Shown: positions 1-10,449, counted from the first letter of the stretch. The stretch: DNA of 33,757 nucleotides from Gammaproteobacteria bacterium (GCA_023475025.1 JAMCWB010000014.1:1-33757), one strand, 5' to 3'. The notes: generated by a model from the letters alone, not told the origin. Made by a program: numbers and translations.

Positions 1-639
1 AAAGCCCTGACTGCGCAGGCGACAGCTGTCACAGCGGCCACAGGCGCGGCCATCACCGTCAGCCTGGTAGCAGGACACCGTCAGACTGTAATCCACCCCA
101 TGGGCGATACCCGCCGTGATGATATCCGCCTTGCTCAGCATCTGCAGTGGCGTCTGGATGCGAAACGGCGTGCCTTCCACGCCTGCCCGCGTGGCCAGAT
201 TAGCCACGCGCTCAAAGGCCTGAATAAACTCAGGCCGGCAATCCGGATAACCGGAATAATCCACGGCATTGACGCCAATAAAGATATCCTGCGCGTCAAG
301 CACCTCGGCCCAGCCCAGAGCCAGTGACAGAAACACCGTATTGCGCGCCGGCACATAGGTCACCGGAATACCCTCTTGCGGTGTTTCCGGCACGGCAATG
401 GTCGCATCGGTCAGCGCCGAGCCGCCCATACCGTCAAGATCCAGACCAATGACCTTATGCTCGACCACTGCAGCATGCCGGGCGATCCGCTCGGCCGCCG
501 CCAGTTCGGCCCGATGGCGCTGCCCGTAATCAAAACTCATGCTGTAACAGGCATAACCCTCGGCCTGCGCCATCGCCAATACCGTGGCCGAATCCAGGCC
601 ACCAGAGAGCAGTACCACGGCTTTTTTCTGCGCTGTCAT
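1..639 (-). CDS. queC: QueC, 7-cyano-7-deazaguanine synthase (C-terminus cut by window edge)
   Basis: QueC converts 7-carboxy-7-deazaguanine to preQ0 with ATP and ammonia, in the cytoplasmic route to queuosine. The reading frame runs from an ATG at 639 to the window edge without a stop: 213 codons are visible, against roughly 224 in the family, so about ten residues are missing. The N-terminal PP-loop motif SGGLDS is at residues 12-17. Near the end sits the zinc-binding cysteine cluster ([18 protein letters not shown]), and the last visible residues are RLRSQGF, normal for the family. The ATG follows the queE stop codon by one base, so the two genes form an operon and are probably translationally coupled. 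Identity is secure. Confidence 0.95.
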   Translation of the reverse strand, partial: MTAQKKAVVLLSGGLDSATVLAMAQAEGYACYSMSFDYGQRHRAELAAAERIARHAAVVEHKVIGLDLDGMGGSALTDATIAVPETPQEGIPVTYVPARNTVFLSLALGWAEVLDAQDIFIGVNAVDYSGYPDCRPEFIQAFERVANLATRAGVEGTPFRIQTPLQMLSKADIITAGIAHGVDYSLTVSCYQADGDGRACGRCDSCRLRSQGF

Positions 640-640
640 C

Positions 641-1300
641 TCAATGCCCCGGCTGATCATTCCACAGGTATTTATGCAATTGCAGCTGGAAGCGCACCGG
701 CAGATTGTCCGCCACTATCCAGTCTGCCAGCTCACGTGCATCCAGCTCAGCATGACTCGGCGAGAACAGCACCTCACCCACCCGATCAGCCAGTGCATAC
801 TCATCCAGCTTGAAGCGCGCCCAGTCGTAATCTGCTCGACTGCAAAGCACAAATTTGACCTGATCCTGCGGGCCGAGCAAGGCGATATTGCCGTACAGAT
901 TACGACCCACTTCGGCCGACCCTGGGGTTTTCAGGTCCACTACCCGACTGACCCGCGGATCCACCGCACTGACATCCAGTGCACCACTGGTCTCCAGAGA
1001 CACCTCGTAGCCAGCATCGCACAGCAACCCCAGCAATGTCAGGCAGCCAGGCTGCGCCAACGGCTCGCCACCGGTGACGCACACGTAGCGGGGCTGATAG
1101 GCGGCAACCTGGTCAAGAATAGCTTGCAAGGTCAGGCTCTCACCGCCGCTAAAGGCATAGGCACTGTCGCAGTACTGGCACCGCAGCGGGCACCCGGTCA
1201 GGCGCACAAATACCGTTGGCAGCCCTATGGTGCGGCTTTCACCCTGCAGGGAATAGAAAATCTCCGTAATCCGGAGTGTCGAAGACAGTTCAGTAGTCAT
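641..1300 (-). CDS. queE: QueE, 7-carboxy-7-deazaguanine synthase (radical SAM)
   Basis: QueE performs the radical-SAM ring contraction of 6-carboxytetrahydropterin to 7-carboxy-7-deazaguanine, the step before QueC. The 219-residue protein has the substrate-entry segment IFYSLQGES near residue 14 and the iron-sulfur motif C37-x3-C41-x2-C44 ([10 protein letters not shown]). The TGGEPL glycine-rich SAM-contact motif follows at about residues 76-81. Length fits the short Pseudomonas-type QueE. It lies directly upstream of queC in the same direction. The 121 bp between it and cpoB contains no convincing terminator, so read-through from the tol-pal cluster is possible. Confidence 0.95.
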   Translation of the reverse strand: MTTELSSTLRITEIFYSLQGESRTIGLPTVFVRLTGCPLRCQYCDSAYAFSGGESLTLQAILDQVAAYQPRYVCVTGGEPLAQPGCLTLLGLLCDAGYEVSLETSGALDVSAVDPRVSRVVDLKTPGSAEVGRNLYGNIALLGPQDQVKFVLCSRADYDWARFKLDEYALADRVGEVLFSPSHAELDARELADWIVADNLPVRFQLQLHKYLWNDQPGH

Positions 1301-1421
1301 AGGTCAGTTACCGGGCAACACTGCGTAACAGGCAGAGGCCCCTTCGTCAGGCCAGGCAAATCCCGACCCTGTGTGAACAGGCGGGTAGTTTAACCGAGAC
1401 AATGAGAAAAGACAGACAGGA

Positions 1422-2198
1422 TCAGTTCAGCGTATTGAGGTCACGCCGGGCAAGCTGTGCCGCAGAACTGTTGGGGTGGTCAGCCAGCACCCGCTGATAC
1501 CATTCGCGTGCACGGGCATGATTCTCCCGACGACGCTCAACATCACCCAGTTTGTAGAGGGTATCCGCTTCCTTACGGTGACCGGGATAGCGACTCAGAA
1601 CGCGCTGAAAAGCCTGTTCAGAGGCCTCCAGGTCAGACTCGGCCAGATAAAGTTCACCTAACCAGTATTGCGCATTGCCGGCATAGTCACTCTCCGGATA
1701 ACGGCGCAAGAAGGCTGTGTAAGCGGCAATAGCCTGAGTAAATTGACGCTGCCTGACGAGATCAAAGGCGGCATCATAAAGGAGTTTTTCCCGCTCGGGG
1801 TCGGGCTCTGCTACGGCAGCAACGCCCAGCGGCTCATCATCTACCACCGGTGCATCCGGGAGCTCACCGGCAGAAGCAGTCTGAGGGGCACTGGCAGCGC
1901 CAGACTGTATCCGACGATCAAGATCTTCGTAACGCGCCTGCTGCTCTTCTTCCATACGCCGCAGACGATGGTCCTGCTCTTCCATCATACCGCGCAGCAT
2001 GGAGACCTCCTGCTGCAGCTGATACATCTGCTGCAGCAGTTGTCCCTGGGGTGACACATCCGAAGGTACCGCAGGGGTATTGACGGGCGATGTCGAGCGC
2101 GAACCTCTGTCGGCCCCACGATCATCCACCTGTACCTGTGCCAGCGCCAATGACGGCACCAGTACGGCAGCCAGACAAACTCCCCTGAGTACGCTCAT
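1422..2198 (-). CDS. cpoB: CpoB (YbgF), Tol-Pal cell division coordinator
   Basis: CpoB is a periplasmic protein that links peptidoglycan synthesis by PBP1B with Tol-Pal driven outer-membrane constriction. A signal peptide (MSVLRGVCLAAVLVPSLALA) opens the 258-residue protein. Residues about 49-95 form a glutamine- and glutamate-rich coiled coil, matching the trimerising N-terminus of the family, followed by an acidic, alanine/proline linker. From about residue 138 there are TPR-type repeats (ALYDAAF/QAIAAYTAFLRRYP/SEQAFQRVLSRYPGHR). A strong AAGGAG lies four bases before the ATG. Only eight bases separate it from pal, so it is the distal gene of the tol-pal operon. Confidence 0.93.
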   Translation of the reverse strand: MSVLRGVCLAAVLVPSLALAQVQVDDRGADRGSRSTSPVNTPAVPSDVSPQGQLLQQMYQLQQEVSMLRGMMEEQDHRLRRMEEEQQARYEDLDRRIQSGAASAPQTASAGELPDAPVVDDEPLGVAAVAEPDPEREKLLYDAAFDLVRQRQFTQAIAAYTAFLRRYPESDYAGNAQYWLGELYLAESDLEASEQAFQRVLSRYPGHRKEADTLYKLGDVERRRENHARAREWYQRVLADHPNSSAAQLARRDLNTLN

Positions 2199-2206
2199 GT
2201 CACTCC

Positions 2207-2707
2207 TTACTTGCGCAGCTCTACGCGACGGTTCTGAGCCCAGGCTTCTTCGTTGGAGCCAGTGGCTGCCGGACGCTCTTCACCGTAGGAAACCAGTTCC
2301 AGCTGGCTGGCAGACACACCCTGCATGACCAGGTAGCGCTGTACGGAAGCCGCACGACGCTCGCCAAGAGCCATGTTGTATTCACGGGTGCCACGCTCGT
2401 CAGTGTGACCTTCCAGCACAACGCGCTGACCGGAAGATTTCAGGTCGCGGGCATGCACATCCAGTGCACGCATGGCTTCAGGCTTCAGTTCTGAGCTGTC
2501 GAACTCGAAGTAGAAAGTAGTGATAGCACGCAGTGCTGCTTCTTCGCTGCTGACACCGGAAGTACCGGCACCAGAAGTAGAGCTGTAGCCTGCGTTAGGA
2601 TCAACTGCGCCAGTGCCAGTGGACTGCGCGCCCTTGGAAGAACAGCCGACAACCAGGCCGAAAGCGACCATCAGAGCTGCGAACTTGCCGAAAGTAGTGA
2701 ATTGCAT
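2207..2707 (-). CDS. pal: Pal (OprL), peptidoglycan-associated lipoprotein
   Basis: Pal is the outer-membrane lipoprotein that binds diaminopimelate in peptidoglycan and is recruited by TolB/TolA during division. The lipobox LVVGC places the lipidated cysteine at residue 22. The OmpA-like domain follows, with the peptidoglycan-binding region [13 protein letters not shown] and ending in RRVELRK, as in P. aeruginosa OprL. Two adjacent ATG codons exist (2710 and 2707). The AGGAG ribosome site is six bases before the second but only three before the first, so 2707 is preferred, giving 166 residues. A longer in-frame start at 2791 would overlap tolB and add a non-homologous leader, so it is rejected. 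Confidence 0.95.
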   Translation of the reverse strand: MQFTTFGKFAALMVAFGLVVGCSSKGAQSTGTGAVDPNAGYSSTSGAGTSGVSSEEAALRAITTFYFEFDSSELKPEAMRALDVHARDLKSSGQRVVLEGHTDERGTREYNMALGERRAASVQRYLVMQGVSASQLELVSYGEERPAATGSNEEAWAQNRRVELRK

Positions 2708-2750
2708 CATAGACTCCTGAAAAACCCCATAAGATATGTGTTGGTGCGCC

Positions 2751-4058
2751 CTATGGCAGGTAAGGGGACCATGATGGCACGCGCAGGTCATCGAATTGCG
2801 TTGGAATTTCCGAACGCACGCGACCGTTGGTAGAGACCAGCATGATTACACCCCGCCCCTGTTGACGGGTAGCATAAATTAACATAGTGCCGTTGGGTGC
2901 AACAGTAGGTGATTCATCCAACGACGTTTCTGTTAAAACTCTCACATTACCGCGCCGTAAGTCCTGCGTGGCGATGTGAAAATTACGGTATCCGTCCTGC
3001 CGGTGCACCATCACCATGGTGCGTCCATCAACGGATAATTTGGCATTGGCATTGTAGTTGCCGACAAAGGTCAGCCGCTCGGTCGTGCCCGTGCGCAAAT
3101 CCTGCTTGTAGATCTGTGGCCGGCCGCCACGGTCAGAGGTAAACACCAGCGTGTTGTTGTCTTTCCAGAAAGGCTCGGTATCGATCGCAAAATGGTTGGT
3201 CACCCGCCGCATCTGCCGGGTCTCCAGGTTCATGGTATAGATTTCCGGGTTGCCGTCACGCGACAGCACAAAGGCCAGGCTCTTGCCATCGGGCGACCAG
3301 GCCGGCGCGCTGTTCAGACCCTCGAAGCGGGTAATCACTTCCCGTCGACCGGTATTCACCCAATGCACAAAAATCTGCGGGCGACCGGTCTCGAAAGATA
3401 CATAGGCAATGCGCTCGCCATCCGGCGCGTAGGACGGCGTCAGAATGGGCTCACTGGATTGTAGCAGCGTCACTGCCCGCGCACCATCATAGTCCGAGCG
3501 TTTCAGGGTGAAACGCATATCCGAGGCCGACGATCGCTCAACACCGACATAGAGTAACTTGGTACTGAAGGCACCACGGATCCCGGTAATCTCTTCAAAC
3601 ACCTCATCACTCAGGCGGTGGGCCATATCACGCAACTGGCTGCGGGAACCATTGATGGTCCGGGTCAGCAGCTCCTGTTCACGGATGACGCTGTACAGGG
3701 TGTAGGTCAGGCTATAGTTATCCTCACCCGCTGCCTGGGTAACATTACCCACCACCACATAATCAGCACCCAGCATGCGCCAGTCACGGGCAAAAATCTC
3801 GCTGCCGCGCACCGGCTGACCCAACATGACATTGCGTGCCAAAGGGGCAAACATGCCTGTATTGAACAGGTTGTTGGCGGTGATTTGCGCCATATCCTCG
3901 GCCAGCGGGGCGCTGCCCTGCCAGCCAAACGGCACGACGGCAATGGGCACTGACTTGTCGGTACCACGGGTAATCTCGATCGCATCCTGGGCCAGGGCCA
4001 GTTGCAACCAGCACAGGCTGAACAGAGCCAGCAAGCAGGTTTTCAGTTGCATCTTCAT
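2751..4058 (-). CDS. tolB: TolB, periplasmic beta-propeller of the Tol-Pal system
   Basis: TolB shuttles between Pal and TolA in the periplasm. A signal peptide ([24 protein letters not shown]) is followed by an N-terminal alpha/beta domain of about 140 residues and a C-terminal six-bladed propeller. The blades are visible as repeated units such as [39 protein letters not shown] and [13 protein letters not shown]. The length of 435 residues is normal. Its ATG overlaps the tolA stop by one base (TGATG on the minus strand), indicating translational coupling. The stop is TAG at 2751-2753, and 43 bases then precede pal. Confidence 0.97.
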   Translation of the reverse strand: MKMQLKTCLLALFSLCWLQLALAQDAIEITRGTDKSVPIAVVPFGWQGSAPLAEDMAQITANNLFNTGMFAPLARNVMLGQPVRGSEIFARDWRMLGADYVVVGNVTQAAGEDNYSLTYTLYSVIREQELLTRTINGSRSQLRDMAHRLSDEVFEEITGIRGAFSTKLLYVGVERSSASDMRFTLKRSDYDGARAVTLLQSSEPILTPSYAPDGERIAYVSFETGRPQIFVHWVNTGRREVITRFEGLNSAPAWSPDGKSLAFVLSRDGNPEIYTMNLETRQMRRVTNHFAIDTEPFWKDNNTLVFTSDRGGRPQIYKQDLRTGTTERLTFVGNYNANAKLSVDGRTMVMVHRQDGYRNFHIATQDLRRGNVRVLTETSLDESPTVAPNGTMLIYATRQQGRGVIMLVSTNGRVRSEIPTQFDDLRVPSWSPYLP

Positions 4059-5097
4059 CAGTATGCCAAGTCCTCTGGTCTGAACCGCAGCGTACGCTGA
4101 CGATAAAGACGGTCAAAAGTTGCCGGATTTTCCCGGGACAGCTGCTGCATCTCCGGAATACTGCCAACGTTGCGTACAGCCTGTACAGCCGACTGGTCAA
4201 AGCCAGGGTCACCGCTGGAACGGGTTACCACCACATCGGTAATCTGCCCGGTGGGCACCATGCTGATACGCACTTCTACCACCATGTCATTTCTGGCCGT
4301 TGGCGGCCGCCGCCATTGTTCACTGACATAGCGCCGAATCAGGTCATCATAACTGGCCGCCACCTGGTCACCGTGCCTATCAGCCTGAGCACGCTGATAG
4401 GCCGCTTCGCTGGCCAAAAGTTCCGCCAACGCCCGTGCTCGCTCTTCCTCTTGTGCCCGCCGCCGCTCTTCTGCCGCTTCACGTTGGCGGCGCGCTTCAG
4501 CCTCGGCTTCCCGTCGTGCGCGTTCGGCCGCTTCGCGACGTTCGGCTTCTGCTGCCGCCTGCCGGCGGGCCTCTTCTTCACGTTGGCGCGCCTGCTCGGC
4601 TGCACGGCGTTCGGCTTCCGCCGCTTCACGCTGTGCCCGTTGTTCAGCTTCACGCCGCGCCTGGGCCTCTGCCTCTCGTTGGCGGGCTTCAGCCGCAGCC
4701 TGCTCACGCGCCTGCTGTTCGGCTTCACGGCGGGCCTGTTCCTGCTGCTGCGCTTCACGCTCGCGCTCGGCTTGCTGGCGGCGCTGCTGCTCTGCCCGCT
4801 GCGCGGCTTCTTCCTGCTCGCGCTGCTGGCGCGCCAACTGCTCTGCCTCATGCCGCTGCGCTGCTGTTCGTTCGGCTTCACCGGCAATCCGCTGCTCGGT
4901 CGCCGTCATTGCCGGGCTACTGGATTCCAGCTGCACCAGAGTAGCCTGCACAATAGGTCTCGCCGGCTCAAACTCTGGAGCACTGCTGAACGAAATCCCG
5001 AACATCAGGATGACCAACAAGTGCAGCCCCAATGCCTTGAGTACCGCCGGCCCGTAACGGCCGGCAGGAACCGGTTGCGGACGCTGATCGTGCGTGT

Positions 5098-5101
<4 letters not shown>
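4058..5101 (-). CDS. tolA: TolA, inner-membrane coiled-coil energy transducer
   Basis: TolA spans the periplasm and carries proton-motive force from TolQR to TolB/Pal. A cytoplasmic N-terminus is followed by one membrane helix (about residues 22-40, [16 protein letters not shown]). A long, almost pure Ala/Glu/Arg/Gln helix (about 70-245) follows, then a compact C-terminal domain ending in [10 protein letters not shown]. The start is GTG at 5101, overlapping the tolR stop by four bases (GTGA), which implies coupling. The repetitive coil makes long spurious reading frames on both strands; only this frame has signal, membrane and domain logic. The 347 residues are typical for pseudomonads. Confidence 0.95.
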
Positions 5102-5544
<443 letters not shown>

Positions 5545-5557
5545 GAACTACTCCCGC

Positions 5558-6244
5558 CTACTCGTCGCTGGCATGCACACGGCGGTGCAAGATGCTGGAA
5601 AACTCATCAGCAAAGGTCTCGTAACGGCTGAGCAACATTTCCGAACGCGACGAGAAGCGGTTATAGGCAATCACCGCCGGAATTGCTGCGAACAGACCTA
5701 TGGCCGTCGCGATCAAGGCTTCGGCAATACCCGGGGCAACCGCGGCCAAGGTCGCCTGCTGGGTGGTAGCCAGACCACGAAACGAGTTCATGATGCCCCA
5801 CACGGTACCGAACAAGCCGACATAAGGACTGGTCGAGCCAACAGTGGCCAAAAAGGGCAAGTGTTGCTCCAGGCGCTCTTCCTCACGGGAAATGGCAACT
5901 CGCATGGCACGCTGCACCGCATCCATGACGGCATCCGGATCAACCCCGGGCTGCTGCCGCATGCGGGAAAACTCCTTGAAACCGGCGCGAAAGATCTGCT
6001 CCAACCCTGAGTCCGGGTCCGGCTTGCCGGTCACTTCACGATACAGTTTGGACAGATCAACGCCAGACCAGAAGCGGTCTTCAAACTCATCCAACGCCTG
6101 TTTGGAGGCGCGAATGGCGCTGATGCGCTGGAAGATCATTACCCAGGAAACGATCGAAGCCAATACCAGGCTGAGCATCACCAGTTGCACCAGAACACTG
6201 GCACTGGCGATCAGATACCACATCGACATTTGTTCAGCTTGCAC
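5558..6244 (-). CDS. tolQ: TolQ, proton-channel subunit of Tol-Pal
   Basis: TolQ (MotA/TolQ/ExbB family) forms the membrane pentamer around TolR. The 228-residue protein has three membrane helices, around residues 10-33, 130-160 and 172-195. The family block GSTSPYVGLFGTVWGIMNSF lies at the start of helix 2, and ATAIGLFAAIPAVIAYNRF marks helix 3. The start is a GTG at 6244: GGGGAG lies nine bases upstream of it, whereas the next ATG (6229) is too far from any ribosome site. It begins one base after the ybgC stop. Confidence 0.95.
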   Translation of the reverse strand: MQAEQMSMWYLIASASVLVQLVMLSLVLASIVSWVMIFQRISAIRASKQALDEFEDRFWSGVDLSKLYREVTGKPDPDSGLEQIFRAGFKEFSRMRQQPGVDPDAVMDAVQRAMRVAISREEERLEQHLPFLATVGSTSPYVGLFGTVWGIMNSFRGLATTQQATLAAVAPGIAEALIATAIGLFAAIPAVIAYNRFSSRSEMLLSRYETFADEFSSILHRRVHASDE

Positions 6245-6245
6245 G

Positions 6246-6701
6246 CTACGCGTCTCCCCATTCAGCGCCAGATTCCAACGTCATACCACGGCGAAAGGCC
6301 GCAGCCAACTCTTGCGGGAAAGGCCGCGGCCGGTAGGTATCAGCCTTGACACAGGCTACCAGCGCCTCTCCCTCGCATAATAAAGTGCCATCAGCCCGCT
6401 TGATCTGCTGACGAAAACGTACACTCGCACGCTTCACTTCCAAGACATCGGCAGTGATCACAAGTTCATCATCCAGACGCGCAGAAGCGTGATATCTGGC
6501 AGATACCGAGTGCACAACAAAAATAATGTTTTCCCGCTGCAGAACGCTTTGATCAAAGCCCAGGCTGCGCAACCGTTCAGTGCGCGCCCGTTCCATGAAC
6601 TTCAGGTAATTGACGTAGTAAACAATGCCGCCGGCATCGGTATCTTCGTAATAAACGCGGGCCTTGAGCGCGAACGGCTGCCCTGACTGTTCAGCGTGCA
6701 T
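6246..6701 (-). CDS. ybgC: YbgC, acyl-CoA thioesterase of the tol-pal operon
   Basis: YbgC is a hotdog-fold thioesterase acting on short-chain or malonyl-type acyl-CoA and linked to phospholipid metabolism. It is always the first gene of tol-pal operons in this group. The signature [20 protein letters not shown] is present; D22 corresponds to the catalytic D18 of E. coli YbgC. The following [10 protein letters not shown] helix is standard, and 151 residues is the usual size. A modest AGG precedes the ATG. The 81 bp upstream, between it and ruvB, must hold the operon promoter if ruvB read-through is not used; I could not identify convincing -35/-10 boxes there. Confidence 0.95.
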   Translation of the reverse strand: MHAEQSGQPFALKARVYYEDTDAGGIVYYVNYLKFMERARTERLRSLGFDQSVLQRENIIFVVHSVSARYHASARLDDELVITADVLEVKRASVRFRQQIKRADGTLLCEGEALVACVKADTYRPRPFPQELAAAFRRGMTLESGAEWGDA

Positions 6702-6782
6702 AATGTAGAACCTGTTTATGGTTTTGCATAGGGGGTGAGCCGCGCAAAAATGAAATAAATGTGCACCGCTGCATTACGGCTT

Positions 6783-7835
6783 TCAGCATCCATCAGCCGG
6801 GTCGAACAAATCCGCCGTCGGATCACTCAAGCGCCCGGGAATATTGAGCCCGAAGTGCTGGTAGGCATGCCGGGTCAGCATGCGCCCACGCGGGGTACGG
6901 GTAATAAAACCCTGCTGGATCAGGAAAGGCTCCAGCACATCTTCAATGGTATGCCGCTCTTCGCTGATAGCCGCCGCCAGGCTGTCAATACCGACCGGAC
7001 CACCATCAAACTTGTCGATCATCGCCAGCAGCAGGCGGCGATCCATATGATCAAAGCCCTGCTCGTCCACATTCAGCAAATTCAGCGCCTGATCCGCCAC
7101 TGACTGGGTAATCACACCCTGACTGCGTACCTCGGCAAAATCTCGTACCCGACGTAACAGGCGGTTGGCTATGCGTGGCGTACCGCGCGAGCGCTTGGCC
7201 ACTTCCAACGCGCCATCTGCATCCAGCTGCATACCTAGAATCTGTGCCGAGCGGCCAACGATGACCGCCAGGTCCGGCACCGAATAAAACTCCAGCCGCT
7301 GCACAATACCGAAGCGGTCACGCAAGGGATTGGTCAACATCCCCGCCCGGGTTGTTGCCCCGACCAGGGTAAAGGGGGGCAGGTCCAGCTTGATCGAACG
7401 CGCCGCCGGCCCGTCACCGATCATGATATCCAGCTGATAATCTTCCATAGCCGGGTACAGAATCTCTTCCACTACCGGCGACAAACGATGGATTTCATCA
7501 ACGAAGAGCACATCACCGGCTTCCAGATTGGTCAGCATCGCTGCCAGGTCACCGGCTTTTTCCAGTACCGGCCCGGAGGTGCTTTTCACCTGCACGCCCA
7601 TCTCGTTGGCAATAATGTTCGCCAGCGTGGTCTTGCCCAGCCCGGGCGGGCCAAAGATCAATACATGATCCAGCGCTTCACCACGGCCTTTGGCTGCCTG
7701 GATAAACAGCTCCATCTGCTCACGCACCACCGGCTGACCGATATAATCAGCCAACTGCAGCGGACGAATAGCCCGGTCAATCACCTCTTCCTGTTGCCGC
7801 GGACTGGCCGCAATCAGGCGATCTTCTTCAATCAT
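6783..7835 (-). CDS. ruvB: RuvB, Holliday junction branch-migration ATPase
   Basis: RuvB is the hexameric AAA+ motor that drives branch migration with RuvA. Walker A (GPPGLGKTT) is at residues 62-70, Walker B with DEIH at 113-116, sensor 1 (GATTRAG) at about 159-165, and the RFG arginine-finger region at 174-176. The C-terminal winged-helix domain carries the family block [12 protein letters not shown]. The length of 350 residues is normal. It follows ruvA by 34 bases on the same strand, consistent with cotranscription of ruvA-ruvB. Confidence 0.98.
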   Translation of the reverse strand: MIEEDRLIAASPRQQEEVIDRAIRPLQLADYIGQPVVREQMELFIQAAKGRGEALDHVLIFGPPGLGKTTLANIIANEMGVQVKSTSGPVLEKAGDLAAMLTNLEAGDVLFVDEIHRLSPVVEEILYPAMEDYQLDIMIGDGPAARSIKLDLPPFTLVGATTRAGMLTNPLRDRFGIVQRLEFYSVPDLAVIVGRSAQILGMQLDADGALEVAKRSRGTPRIANRLLRRVRDFAEVRSQGVITQSVADQALNLLNVDEQGFDHMDRRLLLAMIDKFDGGPVGIDSLAAAISEERHTIEDVLEPFLIQQGFITRTPRGRMLTRHAYQHFGLNIPGRLSDPTADLFDPADGC

Positions 7836-7869
7836 GCATTACCCGCCAAACCGGTGAATTCCATATCGC

Positions 7870-8475
7870 TCACACCATGCCCTTGAGCGCGCGGCGAATC
7901 AACTCTTCACTGCTCAAACCTTCCGCCTCCACCGCGCTCACCGCCCGGCTCGCTTCCTGCGGCTTGTAGCCCAGGGCAATCAAGGCACTCAAAGCGTCAT
8001 CGACGGCCGAAGCAGGCTGCACAGACCGGGATGGACTCGCCAGCGGCTGCAAGGCGCCCGGCAAGGTTTCCCAGGCTTTGAACCTGTCCTTGAGCTCAAC
8101 CAGCAACCGCTCGGCGGTCTTCTTGCCAACCCCGGGAATCTTTACCAGTGCCCGCGTATCCTGGGCCTGCACTGCACGCACCAGTTCGTCCATATCCATA
8201 CCCGACATCAACGCGAGCGCCAGCTTGGGCCCTACCCCGTTCAACCGGATCAGCTCGCGGAACAACTCACGCTCACGCTTCTCCAGAAAGCCATACAACA
8301 GCTGGGCATCCTCGCGCACCACCATATGGGTATGCAGCACCACTTCGTTACCCAGTGCCGGCAGGTTGTACAAGGTACTCATGGGCGCATCCAGCTCATA
8401 GCCAACACCCCCCACTTCCAACAATAAATGTGGCGGCTGCTTGTCGATCAGCACTCCGCGCAGACGTCCAATCAC
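7870..8475 (-). CDS. ruvA: RuvA, Holliday junction recognition subunit
   Basis: RuvA forms the tetramer that clamps Holliday junctions and loads RuvB. Domain I (OB fold) opens with MIGRLRGVL; domain II has helix-hairpin-helix motifs ([15 protein letters not shown] and [16 protein letters not shown]). The C-terminal UBA-like domain III ([20 protein letters not shown]) binds RuvB. The start is a GTG at 8475 with AGGAG seven bases upstream. It has 201 residues. Unlike the tight ruvC-ruvA-ruvB order I recall for Pseudomonas, the gene is preceded by 466 bp of repeats that separate it from ruvC. Confidence 0.97.
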   Translation of the reverse strand: MIGRLRGVLIDKQPPHLLLEVGGVGYELDAPMSTLYNLPALGNEVVLHTHMVVREDAQLLYGFLEKRERELFRELIRLNGVGPKLALALMSGMDMDELVRAVQAQDTRALVKIPGVGKKTAERLLVELKDRFKAWETLPGALQPLASPSRSVQPASAVDDALSALIALGYKPQEASRAVSAVEAEGLSSEELIRRALKGMV

Positions 8476-8515
8476 GGTTTCTCTCCTGGCAATGCTCTTT
8501 CTCTATCAGTGTTGG

Positions 8516-8685
8516 AAACACTAGTTTGACAGGCTCCGTGTTTCAGCCTGATTGTCGCTGACCGGTTCTGGACACGCCGTAAATACGTCCCTGTAGGCTC
8601 GTAGATGCCATCCATGGCATCTAACGGTCCAGAACCGGTCAGCGACAACCAGGCTGCTGCAGCTTTATGCATCAAACCAGTGTTT
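8516..8685. repeat. Hairpin element 1 in the ruvC-ruvA gap
   Basis: A 170-base nested inverted repeat. The outer arms are 8516-8529 and 8672-8685 (14 bp, one mismatch). The inner arms are 8544-8572 and 8628-8656 (29 bp, one mismatch, containing TTGTCGCTGACCGG and its complement). The centre (about 8572-8628) contains a perfect 8 bp hairpin, AGATGCCA-TCCA-TGGCATCT (8603-8622). The core shares ordered blocks with element 2 read on the opposite strand: GACACGC, TCCCTG, GGCTCG, GCCATCCATGGC, ACGGTC. It has no coding frame. It looks like a small non-autonomous repeat; copy number elsewhere cannot be judged here. Confidence 0.85.
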
Positions 8686-8736
8686 CTTTTGATCTTGTAT
8701 TTAATCTCGTTTAAAGCACGGCTTCGACGGGCGCTC

Positions 8737-8881
8737 TTTGGCATAGCCTACCCCAGACCGTCGATGTACATGCGACCGCCATGGATGGCGGAAGAGCAGA
8801 AAATGCAGGAGCAATTTTCTGCCATTACATCGTCGAGCCCCAGGGATGGCTTGTAGCGTGTCTGGGGTAGGCTATGCCAAA
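8737..8881. repeat. Hairpin element 2 in the ruvC-ruvA gap (inverted relative to element 1)
   Basis: A 145-base element bounded by perfect 22 bp inverted arms at 8737-8758 and 8860-8881 (containing GGCATAGCCTACCCCAGAC and its complement). Inside are further stems: CCGCCAT/ATGGCGG around 8778-8791, GCAGAAAAT (8796-8804) with ATTTTCTGC (8814-8822), and CGATGTA/TACATCG. The core on the minus strand matches element 1 in ordered blocks, but the flanking arms are unrelated. Together the two elements fill most of the 8476-8941 gap, in which no gene was found. Confidence 0.88.
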
Positions 8882-8941
8882 GGGTGCCGATAACACAGAA
8901 AGATGAGTGGCTTTGAGCGCAACTAAACGGGCAATACTTAA

Positions 8942-9469
8942 CTAGCGCCGCCGTACCCGCCCCGACCGCAACCCCAGCGCCGCCGCACCCAGCTGACGAT
9001 GCACACCTTCCGCATGCGCATGACACAAAGCCACCGCCAGGGCATCCGCCGCATCCGCCTGCGGCCGCCCGGACAACCCCAACAAATGCTGCACCATATG
9101 TTGCACCTGCTCCTTGGTCGCCGCACCGGTGCCCACCACCGCCTGCTTCACCTGCCGCGCCGAGTACTCATGTACCTCCAGCCCTGCACTCACCCCCGCC
9201 ACAATCGCCGCCCCACGCGCCTGACCCAGCTTCAACGCCGAATCCGCATTACGCGCCATAAACACTTGCTCAATACTCAACAGCGTCGGCCGATGCTCAA
9301 GAATCAGGCCTGACAGCTGCTCGAAAATAACCTGTAAACGCTGCGGAAAGGGCCCGTCACCCAGACGAATACACCCCGACGTGACATATTCCGAGCGCCC
9401 GGACGTCACCCGCACCACGCCGAAACCGGTAATGCGAGAACCCGGGTCAACACCAAGAATCACAGCCAT
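8942..9469 (-). CDS. ruvC: RuvC, Holliday junction resolvase
   Basis: RuvC cuts Holliday junctions symmetrically after RuvAB branch migration. The RNase-H-like active site is complete: D8 (LGVDPGSR), E67 (SIEQVF), D139 and D142 (QADAADAL). The 175 residues match the family. The C-terminus is arginine-rich (RSGRVRRR). The ribosome site is weak: the only purine-rich stretch is about 14 bases from the ATG. The gene is last on the RuvABC pathway list here but first in transcription order, and is separated from ruvA by the hairpin elements, so ruvAB may depend on its own promoter. Confidence 0.97.
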   Translation of the reverse strand: MAVILGVDPGSRITGFGVVRVTSGRSEYVTSGCIRLGDGPFPQRLQVIFEQLSGLILEHRPTLLSIEQVFMARNADSALKLGQARGAAIVAGVSAGLEVHEYSARQVKQAVVGTGAATKEQVQHMVQHLLGLSGRPQADAADALAVALCHAHAEGVHRQLGAAALGLRSGRVRRR

Positions 9470-9585
9470 AGGGTAACTTGCATCCTGCCCACTTGAATAG
9501 AAAGCCCAGCCTAGGGAAGCCTGTACCGATCATCTCCCAGGCATGCCCCCACCACAACCCCGACGCATCACAACCACAGACAGAT

Positions 9586-9612
9586 AACAAAAAGGGAGGC
9601 CAGCGCCTCCCT
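9586..9612 (-). terminator. Rho-independent terminator after yebC
   Basis: On the minus strand an 8 bp perfect stem AGGGAGGC-GCTG-GCCTCCCT is followed by TTTTTGTTAT. It begins 22 bases beyond the yebC stop and lies before ruvC in the direction of transcription, so it should end the yebC transcript and insulate ruvC. Confidence 0.85.
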
Positions 9613-9634
9613 CTATATCTCTCATGCAGCCCAC

Positions 9635-10381
9635 TCAACCCAACTGGGCAATAATCTCATCCGAGAAATCCGCATTGGTATACACATTCTGCACATCGTC
9701 CAGATCTTCCAGCATATCGACCAGACGAATCAGCTTCTCTGCAGTATCAAGGTCTACCGGCACCTGAATATCCGCCAGCATGGAGACTTCTGCATGTTCG
9801 GCAGTCAGGCCCGCGCCATCCAGCGCATCTTTTACCGCGCCAAAGGTTTCAAAGGCGGTAAACACATCAATGCTGTCATCATCATTGGTGAGCACATCCT
9901 CGGCACCGGCCTCCAGCGCGACCTCCAGCACCTGCTCTTCATCCACCCCGGCAGGGAAACTCAACTGCCCGCGACGGTTGAACAGATAGGCCACCGAACC
10001 GTCGGTACCAAGATTACCGCCGCACTTGTTGAAGGCATGGCGTACTTCACTGACCGTGCGATTGCGATTATCGGTCATCACCTCGACCAGAACGGCCACG
10101 CCGCCGGAACCATAACCTTCATAGGTCAATTCCTCGACGTTGTCCGCTTCATTATTGCCGGCACCGCGGGCAATCGCCCGGTCAATGGTATCGCGGGTCA
10201 TGTTTGCGCCCAGCGCCTTGTCGACCGCTGAACGCAAGCGCGGGTTATCGGCGGGTTCCGGCCCACCCAGCTTGGCGGCGATGGTGAGCTCGCGAATCAG
10301 CTTGGTAAAGATCTTGCCGCGCTTGGCATCCTGAGCCGCCTTGCGATGCTTGATATTGGCCCATTTGGAATGACCGGCCAT
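9635..10381 (-). CDS. yebC: YebC/PmpR-family protein
   Basis: The protein belongs to the YebC/TACO1 family. In P. aeruginosa the orthologue at this locus, PmpR, represses the quinolone-signal regulator pqsR; other family members assist translation of proline stretches. The N-terminal family block [20 protein letters not shown] is complete, followed by [11 protein letters not shown] and a central acidic region typical of the three-domain fold. The length is 248 residues. A GGAG site lies seven bases before the ATG. It is flanked by a terminator downstream and a repeat-filled gap upstream, so it is probably transcribed alone. Confidence 0.95.
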   Translation of the reverse strand: MAGHSKWANIKHRKAAQDAKRGKIFTKLIRELTIAAKLGGPEPADNPRLRSAVDKALGANMTRDTIDRAIARGAGNNEADNVEELTYEGYGSGGVAVLVEVMTDNRNRTVSEVRHAFNKCGGNLGTDGSVAYLFNRRGQLSFPAGVDEEQVLEVALEAGAEDVLTNDDDSIDVFTAFETFGAVKDALDGAGLTAEHAEVSMLADIQVPVDLDTAEKLIRLVDMLEDLDDVQNVYTNADFSDEIIAQLG

Positions 10382-10449
10382 AAATAATCTCCGTTCATCT
10401 TATGTTGTGATGACTGGGTTGAGTTTTGCCTGATGGCTTTGCGCCGCAC

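Noticed and set aside
2708..2791. Upstream extension of pal (start at 2791)
   Set aside because: It overlaps tolB and displaces the lipoprotein signal; the AGGAG at the 2707 start decides.
8472..8856. Short open frames in the ruvC-ruvA gap
   Set aside because: They run through the inverted repeats, lack ribosome sites and change reading content with the palindromes.
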